A stretch of DNA of 64,000 bases, taken from positions 14,573,012 to 14,637,011 of the forward strand of contig NC_037596.1 of assembly GCF_003073045.1 (NCBI RefSeq), written 5' to 3'. This document shows positions 22,792-34,687 of the stretch, one piece after another. The number at the start of each line of letters is the position of its first letter. Position 1 is the stretch's first letter. The position numbers were made by a program, and so were the translations under genes. Source of the stretch: Pomacea canaliculata. Taxonomy: Eukaryota > Mollusca > Gastropoda > Architaenioglossa > Ampullariidae. A model generated the notes under the pieces. That model saw only the letters and a list, made by a program, of their open reading frames with translations, was not told where the DNA came from and made no database searches.

Positions 22792-25107
22792 AACATCTTC
22801 GTTCCATTCACTTTTACCTTAAGTCACAGAGTGATACAATATGATATGATATTATAAATGACTCAGGCTTCTGGCCCAATTTTATATGATAAAACATAAT
22901 ATATAATGCAACCATTTTTAATCATGATCGCCACCAAACTTCCATTCTTTCATGCATAATACGCAACCATGCATCAAATCATGACAATCATGTATATATA
23001 CACAGATTCCAAAGAGGATTGCAAGGGCGACCACTGCAATGTGAGAGCTTGAAGTCAGACCGCGGTTACGTCCCTTTTAGACGTGTACACGTCGCTAGAT
23101 GCAGTCATGCCTCGCCTTTGTTATGGTGATGGTGTACTGGCAACACACACAATCAGCCGCGCACGCTTTCATACTTTCCAAAAATAGAGCTTGAAAACAT
23201 TTTTTAAACGTGCAACTTTTCTAATTTAGGAAAAAAAAACAACAGAAACATTTCAAGTATATATTTTAGCATTGATTTTGAAGTAACTCTAATTGGACAT
23301 TTTGTTTTGTCCACACGAACAGATTATGGTTGCTTACATAACTTATTTTATTTTTATTTATTGGTTATAATTCCAGGATGCATTTTGAGCTATAATATCA
23401 TATAATAATCACACAATAACAATCTCATATATGGAGGAGATGGTGACAATATGGTAAAATATATAGATGAATACATGATGCTAAAAATATATGTAGATTT
23501 ACTTATACAGTAATAATGCAATTCAAATAAATTTGCTTATATTAACAAGCATATTTTTTGGATTTAACATTCATTAGCTGGTGAAATTTAAATTCATTTG
23601 GATAATGCACAAAATATACAGGGAGCAGGGCTTTCCATGAAAAAAATTAACAAAGGGACAACACACAGAAACATGAGATTCATCCCTTACCTTAATTCAA
23701 AAATAAAAGGGAGAATACAAATGAAAATTCTTTATTGACAGAAAATGACGATTGTATTAAAAGAGAGATAGAAAAAGAGAGAGAATACAATAATTATTTG
23801 TGAAAAGAGGATGACAATGACTGTTAAAGAACGAGAAAAAGAAAGACATGTGGCAATTCTTTATTAAAACCGAGAGAGTTGGTCACAATTGTTTACATGT
23901 ACAGAGAGAGTGGCCTAGCTACCTTTTTTTTTAAAAATGAGGTCGGTCCTAGAACTTGTGTGGCCACCACCGACCTCCTAATTTTATCAGCCGACGAGCT
24001 GCACGCAAACTCAAACTACTATTGTTAAGGAACCAATAACAATCGGCTGACATTTGCGTGGAGAAATACTTTCAGGTACGAGCACAAGATACACAGGTGT
24101 AAACAGGTGAGTCAGATTAGAGACAACGGAGGTAATGGCAAAAATAAAAGTGCTTCGGCATAAACCGCTGTCACAAGCATTGTGTCACAACACACCCCTC
24201 TCCATGAAATTAAAGTAGTAAGAAGGAAAGAAAAAAGATAAAAACTATGACAAATCTTTAGAAAAACTAGAACGACGACAATTCGTTCACTACTAAGTAA
24301 GGACAGCACTTTTTTAAAATTTAACGATGCGATTGACTGAGATGATCATTCGCTCATATGCTAGGACAGTGTATGTATTGAATTTAACGATTTAATGTGT
24401 TGTCAGACGTTCCATTCGCTCGTATTCTAATAAAGTTTATGTCTTGACTTTAACCATTCGATCCATTAAGAGGATCATTTATTAATTATTCTGAAACAGT
24501 ACACACAAAAAACAAAAAACAAAAACGAAGTAATCTTCTGTGAGAGACTATTTGCTCATATGGCAGGACAGTATTTAACTATATGTTACGCTAATGACCA
24601 TTCGCTGATATTCTAGATTAGAAGAAAGGTCTTTACGGAAGTGACCTGTCACATGTCACATGGTGGAAAGGCTATATGTCGAGCGAAGGTTCCGGGACGG
24701 AATTTATTCAGGATGCTCAGCGCTTCTTGACAAACAACATCCGGGAACTGTCAGCTTCAGTCCAGCGTTGGAACTACTCCTAACAGCTTCGCCAAGCTCA
24801 GCCCACTCTGTCCTCGTGTGACCAGTCCATATTTCAACCGGTCAAGGGACTTTCTTCTCCTTTGAAAAAGTAGGCAACAATAATTTGTGCTTTGCTCATT
24901 CTGTTTTCTTCAGGCCTGAGCATCAGAGCTTTTCTGAATTGTGTTCTCTTTGTTTTCATATGTCTTCTCTGCTTTTTCATATTCACTGTCACCAAAACCA
25001 TCAGCAATCTTCAGTTTACAATGTTACCAATTTTAAGAATTTCTGCTGTCACGAAGTGTGTCTCCATATTTTAAACTACGTTATATTCTCCAACTTTCCC
25101 TTTGTAG
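22792..25107. other. Intergenic part of SRCR tandem unit 1-2
   Basis: No gene is seen. The 3' flank (about 22,900-23,560) recurs after copies 2 and 3 (about 26,930 and 31,220). The block 23,900-24,150 recurs near 33,480-33,710. The promoter-side block 24,330-24,890 recurs from copy 1. An imperfect palindrome, TGTCACAAGCATTGTGTCAC, lies at about 24,169-24,188. Confidence 0.5.
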
Positions 25108-25150
25108 AAACGTGATTTTTACGTGGAACAGTCAAATCGATCTAAGCATA

Positions 25151-26810
25151 ATGGAGTTATACCATACTACAACCACAGCTTCAGCAGTTTTGTGTCTTCT
25201 TCTAACGATTGCTGGTAAGTAGCAGGCAAATTGTTTAGAAGAGTAATTTGACCATTACAAACAAAACTCTTCTTCAAAAGTAACATACGAAAGGTAAGTC
25301 GACCAAAAAAGATTAAAATATTTGGGATATGGATTATTTGTTCGCTGTGGCAAAATGGAAAAAGCAAAAACTGCTGAAGACAGTGTGGATCACTTGTAAA
25401 ATAATATAAAATATTAATTAATAAAAAATAATAATAAAATAAATTCTTGACTGAATCATTTTGATAGTATATGCATTTCTGTTTCTTTACTGTTGAATGA
25501 CATGAATTTTGTGCAAAAAAATAAATTTTAAATATGTATCCCCTTATTTCTTTTGTCATCATCATCTTCATAATCATCATCATCATCATTATCATCATCA
25601 TTATCATCATCATCATATTCATTACAGTTTCGGAACCTCAGCGCGTGCGAAGGGACGCAAACGCCTCAGACACTGCAGTCAAAGGGGAAGAACTGGCGAC
25701 ACAACGAGGGATGCTGTTGGCTTTGAGGCTCATTAACGAGGTGGGCTTCCACCTGGACACATTCCGCGACCGCGTGTACGGCGAGGTGGAGCAGGTCAAG
25801 GCCCAGCAGGTGGAAATCCTAAGAGGCATCGCCGACATTCAGAACCGCCTGAAAGGAGGGAGCGGCGTCCCCACCATCCCATCAGTTCCCACCACCACGC
25901 CGGCATCCAACAACTGTACGACTGACTCTATGATTTCCGTTTATTGAAAAGGAGGGATGCAGTTTAAAAGAATAAAAACAGTTGTTAGAGCTAAAAGATC
26001 AATATGAGAGGATAAGAAAGGCATTTTGTTAACTGCGAAGAATGATACATACGAACTGATTACTTCACCTATGTCTAGTTTTTCTGGTTCACAGCTTTTA
26101 TCCGACTTGTCAACGGCAGCAACCCGTTAGAAGGGCGCGTGGAGGTGCTGGTGGGGCAGGTATGGGGCACAGTGTGTGACGATTACTGGGACACAAAAGA
26201 TGCTGGCGTGGTCTGCAGCATGCTGGGATACAGCAGGTGAGACATAAGCTTTGTAACCCTTTCCTTTCTTTTACACACACTCACACACATGTATAAAATA
26301 TACACTCAATGTAAAATGTGAGCTCGAGTAAAACAGGTCTCAAGAAAAAAGCTGAGGTCATTTGTCTTTTTTCTCTCTCGCCTCACTCATCGAAAAGTAG
26401 TTCTCACGAAGATGATAGGTGTAGACAGGTATAGATCGAGTACTAGTGTCAATTAACTCATTTCTGAATCGATTCATGGTTTTACTTACAAACCAACTTG
26501 TCCAACCGACCCGACGATTAGTCCCCCTCAGGACATTAACTTGCCCCCTAGCTCCACCACCAATACACATACTTCTTCGGTTGAAACTGCACATTGCCGC
26601 TTAAGGTACAAAAAATTGTCTTTCAGAGGAAACGCCATAGCTGTATCAAGTGCAGGATTTGGTTCGGGATCTGGTCCTATCACCTTCACTGGCGCACAGT
26701 GTGAAGGCAACGAAGTCGACCTTCGGCACTGCCCCATGAACAATAGCCCTTTCCAAGGTGGCTGCAGTCATCGGGAGGATGCTGGTGTGATATGTCGTCC
26801 TCTGAACTAG
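25151..26810 (+). CDS. Secreted coiled-coil SRCR protein, copy 2
   Basis: Exons 25151-25214, 25628-25915, 26095-26236 and 26627-26810 have the same lengths as copy 1 (64+288+142+184) and give 225 residues. It has a signal peptide ([18 protein letters not shown]), a coiled coil, a linker of Pro, Thr and Val, and an SRCR domain with six cysteines. Domain landmarks are [32 protein letters not shown] and [11 protein letters not shown] 3' splice site at 25107 precedes the start exon. Intron 1 ends in an expanded (CAT)n tract next to the acceptor of exon 2, where copy 1 has only a few repeats; this could weaken or shift splicing. The gene is intact by sequence. Confidence 0.9.
25556..25624 (+). repeat. 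(CAT)n microsatellite at an intron end
   Basis: A CAT/ATC trinucleotide run ends a few bases before the acceptor at 25627, replacing the usual pyrimidine tract of SRCR copy 2 intron 1. Copy 1 has a short version at about 21,288-21,308; copies 3 and 4 have none. Confidence 0.9.
25971..25976 (+). promoter_or_regulatory. Intronic poly(A) signal, SRCR copy 2
   Basis: AATAAA lies 24 bases after the stop (25945-25947) reached by reading through the exon 2 donor. The spacing is identical to copy 1. Confidence 0.45.
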
Positions 26811-29161
26811 AGCTCCTTCGTTCCATTCACTTTTACCTTTGTCCTTTAGTCACAGAGTGATATTTTTAAAGACTCAAGTCTTCTAGCCCAATTCTATATA
26901 ATACATAGTACATAATCTATGCATTTAATCATGATCGCTACCAGACTTCCATTTCTGCACGCATAATACGCATGGTATAAATACAATCATGCATCAAAGC
27001 ATTACAATCATGCATATATAATTATATACAGAGATATCAAAGAGGATAACAAGAACGACCACTGCAATGTGAGAGCTTGAAGTCAGAACGCGGTTACGTC
27101 CCTTTTAGACGTGTGCACGTCGCTAGATGCAGTCATGCCTCGCCTTTGTTATGGTGATGGTGTACTGGCAACACACACAATCAGCCGCGCACGCTTTCAT
27201 ACTTTCCAAAAATAGAGCTTGAAAATATTTTTTTGAAAATGTGCAACTTTTTTAATTAGGAAACAAAACAACAGAAACGTTTCAAGTATATTTATCATTG
27301 ATTTTGAAGTAACTCTAATTGGACAGATTTTTGTTCACACGAACCAGTTATGGTTGTTTACATACCTTATTTTATTTTTATTTATTGGCTATAATCGCAG
27401 GGGGCATTTTGAGCTACAAAATTATATAATAATTACACAATAACAATCTCATATGTGCAACAGATGGTGACATTATTCAAAAGGGGAACACACAGAAATA
27501 CATAATGAGATTCATCACTTATCTCATCTAGAATACACAACAGACATTTTCTTAAATATCTCGATATATCACTATATCTTAACTGTTGAATGTGGAATTT
27601 GTTTCAGATTAACTTTAATTTTATTAAATTTTATTTAAGAGCAGGGGACAAATTTATTAATTAATTCTCTAAACCAAAATATCCTTCAAACATACTGTAA
27701 GTGGTGCCGATTTTACTTGTATATGTATAAGTATATATGTCTTGTTTCCATTTTTGAATAAATCTATCCTTTAAGCATTGCGTTACAATATTTTTTAAAT
27801 GAGTGGGAGAAAAACTACAGCCAAATTTCCAGATGAAGGAAAGACCTAAGAAATCTAATGAGCATACATAACTAAGCCAGGATAGTTTACTTTCAGGGCT
27901 ATCAAATAGAAAGTTGCACAAATTGAAGAGAAAAACAGATAATGTTTTAGTTTCAGAGTTATGTTCCATATACAAAAAGCACAGTAACCTACATTTTACA
28001 AAAATTTACACAGGAAGAATGTCTTCTTCAACCAACACCATACATGATGGTGAGCTAGTTTAAACATTTAACCTCATTTTCAGAAACTCCAGTTGCAGCC
28101 TATCACAAAAATATCAACAGCTTTCACTTCCATACAACAACATAGGTTTTATACAACTATCAAAGAAGTCAATTTGAGTGTCTAGAGGCAAATTAAGTTT
28201 TTTACACTTCTTAATCAGTGAAAACATGGCTTTGCTTGCACATACCCACTATATGGCATTTCAGTACAGTTATTTCCATTCTTAATTTTATCAAGTTTGC
28301 CTCTGTGTTTCCGATAGCAAGATAGCATAGATAATGGATCATACGCAATAGAAAACAGGGGTAATGGCAAAAATAAAAGTTCGTCGTCATAAACCGCCGT
28401 GACAAGCATTGTGTCACAACACAGTCGTACCCCACCCACCCCAACTTCTCCTCACACCCACGCACGCACGACGTGCAAACACACACACACACAAATCTAC
28501 TTTTCCTTACCAATCATATTCGTACTATTTAAAGCTGGCAGAAGAGTTAACGCAGTTTTTTCGGTGCAAAGGTCACACAATTCCGGGACGGAATTTACTC
28601 ACTCTACTTATTGAGGCTCGGCAAACAACATCCGCAAACGTCCACTTCCATGTAGCATCGGATAGGCTACGATAACCTACTTTCCTTTATGTCAGTGTAA
28701 AAGTCTTCAGACTCATAAACATCCGTCTCTTTATTGGTTCACCGAACCCTTTGTGACGCACGCAGTTGGGTGGTAAGCAAGACAGTCCCAGAAGTCCCGG
28801 ATGTTACGATAGTATATATTAATATAAAGCCATAGAGACCCTGACAATCATTCCTAGGGATCTTCTTCTATTTTGGAAAGGTAAGCAACAATAATTGCTG
28901 ACTTGCTAGAGTTTCAGACAGGTTTTGTTTTTTTCTCTTTTTGTCTTCTCTTATTTTTTTCCCCCTCGAGCTTCTCCTCAGCCTTCTCGTATTCACTGTC
29001 TGTGACCAGAGCCGTCATCATTAACACCCAATCATTGTCATCAATGTCTTTGTCTCAGTCTAGTCTTCCATAGCCCTAGGTTTAACGTATTTCTGGTCAC
29101 ATGATGTTTAACTTCATCGAGATTTTTGTCTACATTATTTTCTTAAACTTTCCTGCTGCAG
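26811..29161. other. Intergenic part of SRCR tandem unit 2-3
   Basis: It contains the shared 3' flank of the unit (about 26,930-27,480), the LINE fragment listed separately, and from about 28,370 the upstream region shared with copy 4 (about 33,710-34,640). That region includes the palindrome GTGACAAGCATTGTGTCAC at 28,399-28,417. A non-coding first exon probably ends at about 28,880 before GTAAGC. Confidence 0.5.
27661..28320 (-). mobile_element. LINE fragment, C-terminal reverse transcriptase part
   Basis: Minus-strand frames show SLIKKCKKLNLPLDTQIDFF, then DSCIKPMLLYGSE, then IQKWKQDI and YSMFEGYFGLENYL. These match in order the end of the reverse transcriptase region of LINEs widespread in molluscs (LIKKCRKLxLPIDxQxxLFDxxIxPILLYGSE). 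It lacks the catalytic palm and the 3' end and is interrupted by frame changes. A sister copy lies at 31,930-32,590 in the next tandem unit. Confidence 0.65.
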
Positions 29162-29204
29162 AAACGTGATTTCTACGCAAAACATTCCAATCTTTCTCGA
29201 CATA

Positions 29205-31098
29205 ATGGAGACATACCACACAATTACTGCAACTTTAGCAGTATTCTGTCTTCTTCTCACGATTGGTGGTAAGTAGCAGCCAGAGTGTTTAGCGGAGTAA
29301 TTTAACAATATAAAACAAACATTAACCTAGCTAGAAAAAGTAAAAGTCTACAACAAAAGGTAAAATATTTGGGATGTGAATTTGTTTAGTTTGGAAAATA
29401 AACGAAATAAAACTTCTGTAAACAGTATGGGTCACGTAGTAAAATTATACAGAATAATAATAAATGAAAATAAAATAGAAATTCTTGACTGAAAGTTTAT
29501 TATTCGTATATGCATTTCTAATTGCTTCTAACTTTATTGGATTGACATGAATTTATTTTTTACTGCAGCGTACCAAAAAATAAAGATTTTAAACATGTCT
29601 CCTTACTTGCGTATTTGTTTTATTGTTATTTTTACTTGTGAACAGCTATATGTTTTTGATTATTACAGTTTCCGAACCTCTACGCGTGCGAAGGGCCACG
29701 AACACCACAGAACCTGCAGTCAAAGAGGAAGAACTGGCAAAACAAGGAGAGTTGTTGCTGGCCTTGAGGCTCATTAACGAGGTGGGCTACAACCTGAACA
29801 CATTCCGCGACCGCGTGTACGACCAGCTGGAGCAGGTCAAGGCCCAGCAGGTGGAAATCCTAAGAGGCATCGCCGACATTCAGAACCGCCTGAAAGGAGG
29901 GAGCGGCGTCCCCATCACCCCGTCAGTGCCCACCACCACGCCTGCATCCAACAACTGTACGACTGACTCTTTGGTTTCCATTTATTGAAAAGAAGGGATG
30001 CAATTTAAAAGAATAAAAGCAGTTATTAGAGATAAAAGATAAATATGGGAGAATAAGAAAGACATTTTTTGTTAAAAGACTGGACTAGTCCAGGTGTCTA
30101 TGGGCCTTTTCACTGACTTTGACAATGTGTAGGACAATGTCTTCAGATATATCTTTATTATGTATGCTATGTATAATATATGTTATTTTAATTATCACTA
30201 CATCATCAAGAAAATCAAATCTAATGCACGTTAATCTCAGGCAATTAAACCACACGAGAAAATGACTAAACAGACGAGTGTACATTGTTTGTTATTATTT
30301 TTAACTGTGCAGAATGATACATACAGACTGATCACTTCACCTATGTCTGGTTTGTCATGTTCGCAGCTTTTATCCGACTTGTCAACGGCAGCAACCCGTT
30401 AGAAGGGCGCGTGGAGGTGCTGGTGGGGCAGGTATGGGGCACAGTGTGTGACGATTACTGGGACACAAAAGATGCTGGCGTGGCCTGCAGCATGCTGGGA
30501 TACAGCAGGTGAGACATGAGCTTTGTACCATGAGAAAATAAGATCAACTAAGTGATTTCTTTCTTCGAAACTTTCCTTTCTTTTACACACACTCACACAC
30601 ATGTATAAAATATACACTCAATGTAAAATGTGAGCTCGCGTAAAACAGGTCTCAAAAAAGAAGCTGAGGTCATTTGTCATTTTTCTCTCTCGCCTCACTC
30701 ATCGAAAAGTAGTTCTCACGAAGGTGTAGATAGGTGTCATTAACTGATTTCTGAATCGATTCATGGTTTTACTTACAAACCAACTTGTCCAACAGACCCG
30801 ACGCTTAATCGCTCTCAGGACATTAACTTGCCCCCTTACACCCACCACCAATACACATACTTCTTCGGTTGCAACTGTACATTGCTACTTAAGGTACAAA
30901 AAATTGTCTTTCAGAGAAAACGCCATACCTGTATCAAGTGCAGGATTTGGGTTGGGCTCTGGTCCTATCACCTTCACTGGCGCAAAGTGTGAAGGCAACG
31001 AAGTCGACCTTCGGCACTGCCCCATGGCATATGGCCCTTTCCAAGGTGGCTGCAGTCATCGGGAGGATGCTGGTGTGATATGTCGTCCTCTGAAATAG
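29205..31098 (+). CDS. Secreted coiled-coil SRCR protein, copy 3
   Basis: Exons 29205-29268, 29669-29956, 30367-30508 and 30915-31098 (64+288+142+184) give 225 residues. The signal peptide begins [20 protein letters not shown]. The coiled coil carries [17 protein letters not shown], and the linker is Thr/Pro-rich. The SRCR domain is close to copy 2 ([23 protein letters not shown]). An N-glycosylation sequon (NTT) precedes the coiled coil. The start exon follows a pyrimidine-rich acceptor ending at 29161. The whole gene is intact. Its upstream region resembles copy 4 and its downstream region resembles copy 2, which places it in the middle of the expansion history. Confidence 0.9.
30012..30017 (+). 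promoter_or_regulatory. Intronic poly(A) signal, SRCR copy 3
   Basis: AATAAA lies 24 bases after the read-through stop (29986-29988) of exon 2. It is the third instance of the same arrangement. Copy 4 lacks it. Confidence 0.45.
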
Positions 31099-34000
31099 AG
31101 CTCCTTCGTTCCATTCACTTTTACCTTAAGTCACAGAGTGATGCAATATGACAATGATATTTTTAAGGACTCAGGCTTCTTTCTAGCCCATATTTCTATA
31201 ATACAAAATATATAATGCAGGCATTTAATCATGCTCACCACCAAACTTTCATTCCTGCACGCATAATACGCATGGTATAAATACAATCATGCATCAAAGC
31301 ATGACAATCATGCATATATAATTATATACAGAGATATCAATCAAATAGGATAGCAAGGGCGACCACTGCAATGTGAGAGCTTGAAGTCAGACCGCGGCTA
31401 CGTCCCTTTTAGACGAGTGCACGTCGCTAGATGCAGTCATGCCTCGCCTTTGTTATGGCGATGGTATACTGGCAACACACACATCAGCCGTGCTCGCTTT
31501 CATACTTTCCAAAAATAGAGCTTGAAAACATTTTTCAAACGTGTAACTTTACTAATTAAGAAAAAAGAAAAAGAAAAAAAAAAACAGAAACAGAAACATT
31601 TCAAGTATATTTTAGCATTGATTTTGAAGTAACTCTAATTGGACAGGTTTTTTTCCCTACACGAACAGATTATGGTTGTTTACATTTATTATTTTATTTG
31701 TATTTATTTGCTATAATCCCAGGGGGCATTTTGAGCCACAAAATTATATAATAGTCACACAATGACAATCTCATATGTGCAGCAGATGGTGACAAAATGG
31801 CAAAATATATAGATGAATACATGATGCTAAAAATATATGGAGATTTACTTATACAATGATAATGCAATTCAAATAAATTTGCTTGTATCAATAGCCATAC
31901 TTTTGTATTTAATATTCATCGGGAAAAATTTATTAATTAATTTTCTAAGCCAAAATATTCTTCAAACATACTGTAAGTGGTGCCGATTTTACTTGTATAT
32001 GTATATATGTCTTGTTTTCATTTTTGAATAAATCTATCCATTAAGCATTGCGTTACAATATTTTTTTTAAATGAGTGGGAGAAAAACTACAGCCAAATTT
32101 CCAGATGAATGAAAGACCTAAGAAATCTAATGAGCATACATAACTAAACCAGGATAGTTTGCATGCAGGACTATCAAATAGAAAGTTGCACAAGTTGAAG
32201 AAAAAAACAGATAATTTTTTAGTTTGAGAGCTATGTTCCAAACATGACCTATACCAAAAGCACAGAAACCTACATTTTACAAAAATTTACACAGGAAAAA
32301 TGTTTACTTCAACCAACACCATACATGATGGTGAGCTAGTTTTAACATTTAACATCATTTTCAGAAACTCCAGTTGCAGCCTATCACAAAACTATAAACA
32401 GATTTTACTTCCATGCAACCAAATAGGTTTTATACAACTATCAAAGAAGTCAATTTGAGTGTCTAGAGGAAAATTAAGTTTTTTACACTTCTTAATCAGT
32501 GAAAACATAGCTTTGTTTGCACATACCCACTATATGGCATTTCAGGACAGTTATTTCCATTCTTAATTTTGTCAAGTATGCCTCTGTGTCTCAGCCAGGC
32601 AAGATAGCTGCTTAAAATAATACGAATCTTGAATGTATTGTATGGAAAATACCTTGAACTGATTTGAATAGACACTGCTGGTGGTGACAGTCTACCATGC
32701 AGCGCTTGTTTCAGGATTTGTGAAAAAAAAAAAAAAAAAACGCGTCTAACCACGAAAGCAGCAGCACAGGTAAACACAAAGCCTCCAGGTACAGGACGAT
32801 ATTGATATGTGTCGATCCCCATAGCGCAGGCCGCTGAGTTTAAGTTTGCTAAGTCTCAAAATTTCACACAAATCTTGAAGAAAGTACACTAAATAAACAC
32901 TGTTGTAATTCTCGTAGCAAGAGGAACACATCCATATAAATATAGGTGGCAGAACAGGTAAATCATCGTTCGCCAGCTATTGACTAAATCATCACAATCA
33001 AAGAGGGACAAAGTACACGAAGTGAGGCACGAATCAAGTGCACACGAACACATACCAGAGTACAAAATTGCAGTGGTTTCCTTTTCTTAAGAGGGCGGGG
33101 ATACTGAACATGCTAATCGCAGGATCATACGCAAACGAAAGATAATGCAGGTCACAAAATTAAGTGGGCTTTTAAAAATAAATATTAGAGAGAAAGGGAT
33201 AAAAGAAAAGAAAGATGAAAACAAATCGTTATAAAGATAGGGACAATGACAATTCAATAATAAAAGGGAGAATACAAATGAGCATTATTTATTGGCAGAG
33301 AATGACGATTGTATTAAGAGAGAGAGAGAGACTATAACAATTATTTGTTAAAAGAGGACAAAAATGAGTCAATGACCGTTAAAGAACGAGAAAAGGAAAG
33401 ACAGTGACAATTTTTTTAATTAAAACCGAGAAAGTTGGTCACAATTGTTTATATATACAGAGACAGTGGCCTCGCTACATTTTTTTTTTTTTTTTTGGTA
33501 ACGAAGTCGGTCCTAGAACTTGTGCGGCCGCCATCGACCTCCTTTTTTTATCAGCTGACGACCTGCACGCGAACTCAAACTGTACTATTGTTAGGGAAGC
33601 CAATAACAATCGGCTGACATTTGCGTGGAGAAATACTTTCTGGGATGAGCACAAGGTACACAGGTGTAAACAGGTGAGTCAGATTAGAGACAACGGAGGT
33701 AATGACAAAAATAAAAGTGCGTCGGTATAAATCCCCGCGACAAGCATTGTGTCACAACACACTCGTACCCCACCCACTCCAATAAGAGAACTTCTGCTCA
33801 CACCCACGCACGCACGGCGTGCAAACACACGCACACAAATCTAGTTTTCCTTAGCAATCATATTCGTACTATTTAAAGCTGGCAGGAGAGTTAACACAGT
33901 TTTTCGGTGCAAAGGTCACAAAATTCCGGGACGGAATTTACGCACTCTACTTTATGAGGCTCGGCAAACAACGTCCAGGAACTGTCCACTTCCGTTTAGA

Positions 34001-34645
34001 ATCGGAACTACTCATAACCAAGCCTACCCAATGTACTAAGTGTCCTGTGATATCCACATTCCAACAGGGCAAGTCACCTTTACGTTTCCACCCAAAACTT
34101 TACTACAAAATACCCTGGAAATATAGGCTACGATAACCTACATTTCCTTCTGTCAATGTAAGTCTTCAGACTTATAAACATCCGTCTCTTTATTGGTTCA
34201 CCGAACCCTTTGTGATGCAAGCACTTGGGTGGTAAGCAAGACAGTCCCAGAAGTTCCAGATGTTATTTTAGTATAAATTAATATAAAACCATGGCTATAG
34301 GGACATCCAACCTTCGTTTAGAGACGCTGAAAATCATTCCCAGGTATCTTCTATTTTGGAAAGGTAAGCAACAATAATTGCTGACTTGCTACAGTTTCAG
34401 ACAGGGTTTTTTTTTTTTTTTTTTGCTTTTTTCTCTGTCTTATCTCCATTGCTTTCCTCGAGCTTCTCCTCCGCCTTCTCGTATTCACTGTCCGTGATCA
34501 AAACCGTCCTCAATAACATCCAATCATTGTCATCAATGTCTTTGTCTCAATCTAATCTGCTAAGTTTAACGTATTTCTGGTCACATGATGTTCAACTTCA
34601 TCGAGATTTTTGTCTACATTATTTTCTTAAACTTTCCTGCTGCAG
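31099..34645. other. Intergenic part of SRCR tandem unit 3-4
   Basis: It holds the unit's 3' flank, the LINE fragment listed separately, a block at 33,480-33,710 shared with 23,940-24,140, and the upstream region shared with copy 3. The palindrome-like word CGCGACAAGCATTGTGTCAC is at about 33,736-33,755. Poly(A/T) runs occur at 32,725 and 33,480. No additional gene is recognised. Confidence 0.5.
31930..32590 (-). mobile_element. LINE fragment, second copy
   Basis: Same portion and orientation as 27,661-28,320 (SLIKKCKKLNFPLDTQIDFF, DSCIKP, SLDFLGLSFIWKFGCSF). Both copies share their 5' and 3' break points relative to the LINE, so they arose by duplication of the host unit, not by two insertions. 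Inactive. Confidence 0.65.
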
Positions 34646-34687
34646 AAACGTGATTTCTACGCAAAATATTCAATCTTTCTCGACATA

